From Pseudomonadota bacterium (lineage in GTDB: Bacteria > Pseudomonadota > Gammaproteobacteria > Burkholderiales > Burkholderiaceae), in contig JAJYBQ010000115.1 in the NCBI GenBank assembly GCA_021778935.1, positions 1 through 7,883 of the forward strand: 7,883 nt of DNA, given 5' to 3'. The notes under the pieces are model-generated. The model had not been told where the DNA came from and did not search any database. It was given only the letters and a program-made list of their open reading frames with translations. Of this stretch, positions 6,090 to 7,883 are shown one piece after another (the first letter of the stretch is position 1; the number at the start of each line of letters is the position of its first letter). A program made the translations under genes and the position numbers.

Positions 6090-6527
6090 TTACAGGAACG
6101 ATTTCGCCTGGGCCAATACGCGCGTGCAAATCTGCTGGCTGAGCGGCTGCGCCGCTCCGCCGCCCAGGTTCATCGTCTGGCCATTGCCGGCATCGAGAAT
6201 GCCGACGAGCCCGCTCGCGTAGCCGGGGTTCGAGGCGGGATTGTCCCCCAGCTTGCCCATCAGCGTGCTCTGCACCGACCGGGCGTTGCCGCCCAGGTAG
6301 TTGTTCTCGATGCAGTATTTCAACAGCCCCGCGACATTGCCGAGGCTTCCGGGAACCAGCGCGGTGCCGCCGCCCATCGCGCCGAGCCCTGCGGCGGGGG
6401 TGCCGGACGACTGCGCCGCACCTCCGCCGAACTGGTTGAGGATGCCGCCGAGTTGCGCGTGCGCGGAGGAAATCGGCAGCAGGCAGACGACTGCGAGCGC
6501 CAGGAAATGGTGGCTGGTTTTTTTCAT
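6090..6527 (-). CDS. DUF2501 (YjjA-like) secreted protein
   Basis: This is a 145-residue exported protein of the DUF2501 family (E. coli YjjA type), function unknown. A Sec signal peptide MKKTSHHFLALAVVCLLPIS ends with the clear cleavage site SSAHA-QLG after residue 24. A Gly/Ala/Ser-rich low-complexity region follows at about 27-64. The conserved family core is LLKYCIENNYLGG (68-80), then STLMGKLG and YASGLVGILDAGNGQTMNLGG. The ending is QQICTRVLAQAKSFL. C72 and C134 are the only cysteines in the mature protein and could form a disulfide in the periplasm (inference). The open frame extends much further upstream, but the ATG at 6527 has AAGGGA 6 nt away and starts a textbook signal peptide. 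It lies 52 nt downstream of yfdX, with a terminator-like hairpin in that gap. Confidence 0.9.
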   Translation of the reverse strand: MKKTSHHFLALAVVCLLPISSAHAQLGGILNQFGGGAAQSSGTPAAGLGAMGGGTALVPGSLGNVAGLLKYCIENNYLGGNARSVQSTLMGKLGDNPASNPGYASGLVGILDAGNGQTMNLGGGAAQPLSQQICTRVLAQAKSFL

Positions 6528-6546
6528 GTTGGTTCCCTTGTCGATC

Positions 6547-6565
6547 AAAAAGCCGGAAGCGGCTT
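6547..6565 (-). terminator. Intrinsic-terminator-like hairpin between yfdX and DUF2501
   Basis: On the minus strand AAGCCG (6565-6560) pairs with CGGCTT (6555-6550) across a 4-nt loop, and the stem runs into TTTTT (6551-6547). This is the only GC-stem-plus-T-run structure I found in the window. It begins 14 nt after the yfdX stop. The stem is short (6 bp), so partial read-through into DUF2501 is plausible. Confidence 0.65.
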
Positions 6566-6579
6566 GGGCCGCGGCACGA

Positions 6580-7473
6580 TCAGACTTTCGCTGCCAAGTC
6601 GTGGAACATGCGCTTGATGTGCCCGAAAATTCCCGGTTTGGCATTGCCACCGCGCACCTTTTCCTGGATTGCCGCGATTTCGTCGCGGATCGGCTTGTAC
6701 TTGCCGTAGCCGAGCGCGTTGGCATCGGCGAGGTGGTGGTCTGCACGGGACAGCCGCGACAGGATCGCCGCCTTGTTTTTCTCGGCGCCCTGTTTCATCA
6801 GACGTTCGGCGTCCAGCACGTCACCTTCCGCCGCGATCGGCGGCAACGGAATGACCCGTTCCGAGGTCACGATCGATCCGAGCGCATCGGCGAGCGTGGA
6901 CTCCGCATCGGAAATTCGCGATGCCTGGATCTCCGCGCTGGCCTTCTTGATCGCCGTCGGATAAATCCCCAGCGGCAGCAGGTCCGTGTCAATGTGCATC
7001 TCGCTGCGGAGCGGAACCAGCAGAGCGCGGGCGTGCTGGATCTTGCCGGCATCGAGCGCGGACTCCGCGCCTTTCACCGCGGCGTGGATCTTGTCCAGGG
7101 AAGGCTTGGTATCGATGATGTTGGCGCGCACGGCGATCGGCACCAGATTGAGATGCGGGTCGCGCGCGAGCAGCACGTTGAGGCGCCCGTCCGCGTCGGC
7201 CAACAGATGGAATGCCTGTTTCGTATTGTGATCCTCGAGATAGAACAGGGCGTGCAGCACTTCGTCCTGGGCGACCATCGCGTTGCGGATCAACCGCTGC
7301 CGCTGCCGGCGCAGCGCTTGCGAAGCGACGTCCTTCACGTGGGCTTCCGTGGCCGCCGCGGCCGGCGTGGCCGGCGGGGAAACGCCGGCATCGGCGGCGG
7401 CAGCGCTGCCGATTGCGGCCATCAGCCCGGCGGATGCCAGGAGGGACAAGCCGTTTCTGGTTTTTGCTTTCAT
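6580..7473 (-). CDS. yfdX: YfdX family protein, exported
   Basis: This is a 297-residue periplasmic protein of the YfdX family. The signal peptide spans about 1-27 (MKAKTRNGLSLLASAGLMAA, then SAAAA-DAG), followed by an Ala/Pro-rich linker to about 42. The rest is mostly helical and charged. Recognisable YfdX stretches are VAQDEVLHALFYLEDHNTKQAF (67-88), IDTDLLPLGIYPTAIKKA (161-178) and VIPLPPIAAEGDVLDAERLM (207-226). It is longer than E. coli YfdX (about 211 residues), mainly through the linker and a basic C-terminal tail (PGIFGHIKRMFHDLAAKV). In E. coli yfdX belongs to the EvgA acid-response regulon; its molecular role is poorly defined. Two adjacent ATGs occur. I chose 7473 because GGAG (7483-7480) is 6 nt before it and only 3 nt before 7476. 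The long open frame further upstream is not family-like. It is transcribed divergently from the lipoprotein gene at 7747. Confidence 0.92.
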   Translation of the reverse strand: MKAKTRNGLSLLASAGLMAAIGSAAAADAGVSPPATPAAAATEAHVKDVASQALRRQRQRLIRNAMVAQDEVLHALFYLEDHNTKQAFHLLADADGRLNVLLARDPHLNLVPIAVRANIIDTKPSLDKIHAAVKGAESALDAGKIQHARALLVPLRSEMHIDTDLLPLGIYPTAIKKASAEIQASRISDAESTLADALGSIVTSERVIPLPPIAAEGDVLDAERLMKQGAEKNKAAILSRLSRADHHLADANALGYGKYKPIRDEIAAIQEKVRGGNAKPGIFGHIKRMFHDLAAKV

Positions 7474-7746
7474 CATGAACTCCGGTGCAATGCAGTGATT
7501 TTCCGAGCGGCGGGCGGGAACGGTCGTGGAGTGTTCCGTGGCGCCATTGCGCATTTTCTCCGCAAGGACCCCCGGGAACGTTCGGTATCGCGCAAATGCG
7601 TTGCGAGGAGCGTTTACGGATATTGCGTACGGCGTTTCCGGGGGCGACCTTTTCTGCAGATGGTGTGGGGCGTCAATCGGTGCGCCCATGACCGACGTCG
7701 TTCGGCACGGTATGCTTTCCGCATTCCTCGTATCGTGGAGCTTGGC
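7474..7746. promoter_or_regulatory. Divergent intergenic region, yfdX / lipoprotein
   Basis: This 273-nt region must hold the promoters for both divergent genes. On the minus strand a TTGACG (7677-7672) matches a -35 box well, but the sequence 17 nt on (AAAAGG) is a poor -10. On the plus strand TATGCT (7711-7716) could be a -10 box but lacks a -35 partner. A direct repeat at 7610-7641 and an 8-bp palindrome GAACGTTC near 7576 are candidate regulator sites. Longer frames across this region look like antisense extensions rather than genes. Confidence 0.55.
7610..7641. repeat. Direct repeat GCGTTT[A/C]CGG, 22-bp spacing
   Basis: GCGTTTACGG (7610-7619) and GCGTTTCCGG (7632-7641) match at 9 of 10 positions. 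Start-to-start distance is 22 bp, two helical turns, so both copies face the same side of the DNA. Each copy also has GCG seven bases before it (7603 and 7625). This arrangement is typical of a cooperative regulator site; the regulator is unknown. Confidence 0.4.
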
Positions 7747-7883
7747 ATGCTTGCATCGTTTCGCCTGGCCGGATCTGCCCGGCCCCGTTCCGGCATCCGA
7801 CCGCTGCGCGCCGGCGCGGCCGCGCTGCTGACCGTCCTTGCGCTGTGTTCCTGCGAGACGCAGCAGGAGCGGATCGCGCATCA
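7747..7883 (+). CDS. Putative lipoprotein, N-terminal fragment
   Basis: This is the start of a gene that runs off the right edge. The ATG at 7747 is preceded by GGAG (7737-7740) at 6-nt spacing. The frame stays open for 45 codons to the end of the window. The translation begins MLASFRLAGSARPRSGIRPL, an Arg-rich n-region. A hydrophobic stretch AGAAALLTVLAL follows, ending at CSC before ETQQERIAH. LCSC fits a lipobox acceptably (Leu at -3, Ser at -1), so the protein is probably exported and lipidated on the second Cys. The family cannot be told from this fragment. It is divergent from yfdX and could share control with it. Confidence 0.7.
   Translation, partial: MLASFRLAGSARPRSGIRPLRAGAAALLTVLALCSCETQQERIAH

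Noticed and set aside
5030..6142. Plus-strand 370-codon frame antisense to the YncE-like gene
   Set aside because: Shadow of the beta-propeller gene; continues through intergenic DNA without signal, domain or ribosome site.
6528..6746. Upstream extension of the DUF2501 open frame to 6746
   Set aside because: The added residues overlap yfdX, lack family similarity, and would bury a textbook signal peptide that has its own ribosome site.
1..7883. CRISPR arrays, tRNA/rRNA genes, insertion sequences, att sites
   Set aside because: I looked for regularly spaced repeats, tRNA cloverleaf or rRNA segments, transposase motifs and terminal inverted repeats and saw none.

Overview
The window is GC-rich, densely coded and strongly GC-biased at third codon positions. 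The protein families fit a Proteobacterium, most likely a betaproteobacterium (Burkholderiales or Rhodocyclales type). That placement is an inference from family content and style; there is no rRNA or other marker gene here.

Left half, plus strand (1-3144): the C-terminal tail of an Orn/Lys/Arg decarboxylase, a membrane-anchored DUF3014 protein, an OmpR-family response regulator and a QseC/TctE-type sensor histidine kinase. Gaps are 88 nt, 57 nt and an 8-nt overlap. The last two genes are clearly one translationally coupled unit, and all four could share a transcript.

Right half, minus strand (7473 down to 3196): yfdX, a DUF2501 (YjjA-like) protein, a YncE-like beta-propeller protein, an EamA-family transporter and a glycine-zipper protein with an N-terminal membrane anchor. 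Four of these five appear to be exported or envelope-anchored proteins of poorly known function. The row is not a seamless operon. An intrinsic-terminator-like hairpin with a T-run lies between yfdX and DUF2501. Three perfect hairpins fill the DUF2501-to-YncE gap, and a 258-nt gap precedes the glycine-zipper gene. The two halves converge at a short gap (3145-3195) with a GC hairpin. At the right edge a lipoprotein-like gene starts on the plus strand, divergent from yfdX across a 273-nt intergenic region carrying a 22-bp-spaced direct repeat.

Taken together this looks like a chromosomal envelope/stress neighbourhood: amine decarboxylation, a sensor-regulator pair, and a cluster of periplasmic proteins of unknown function. 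I see no transposase, integrase, CRISPR array, tRNA or rRNA. I do not see a clearly new defence or enzyme system. The most interesting material is the yfdX/DUF2501/YncE row with its internal hairpins, and the linkage of DUF3014 to the decarboxylase and two-component genes.
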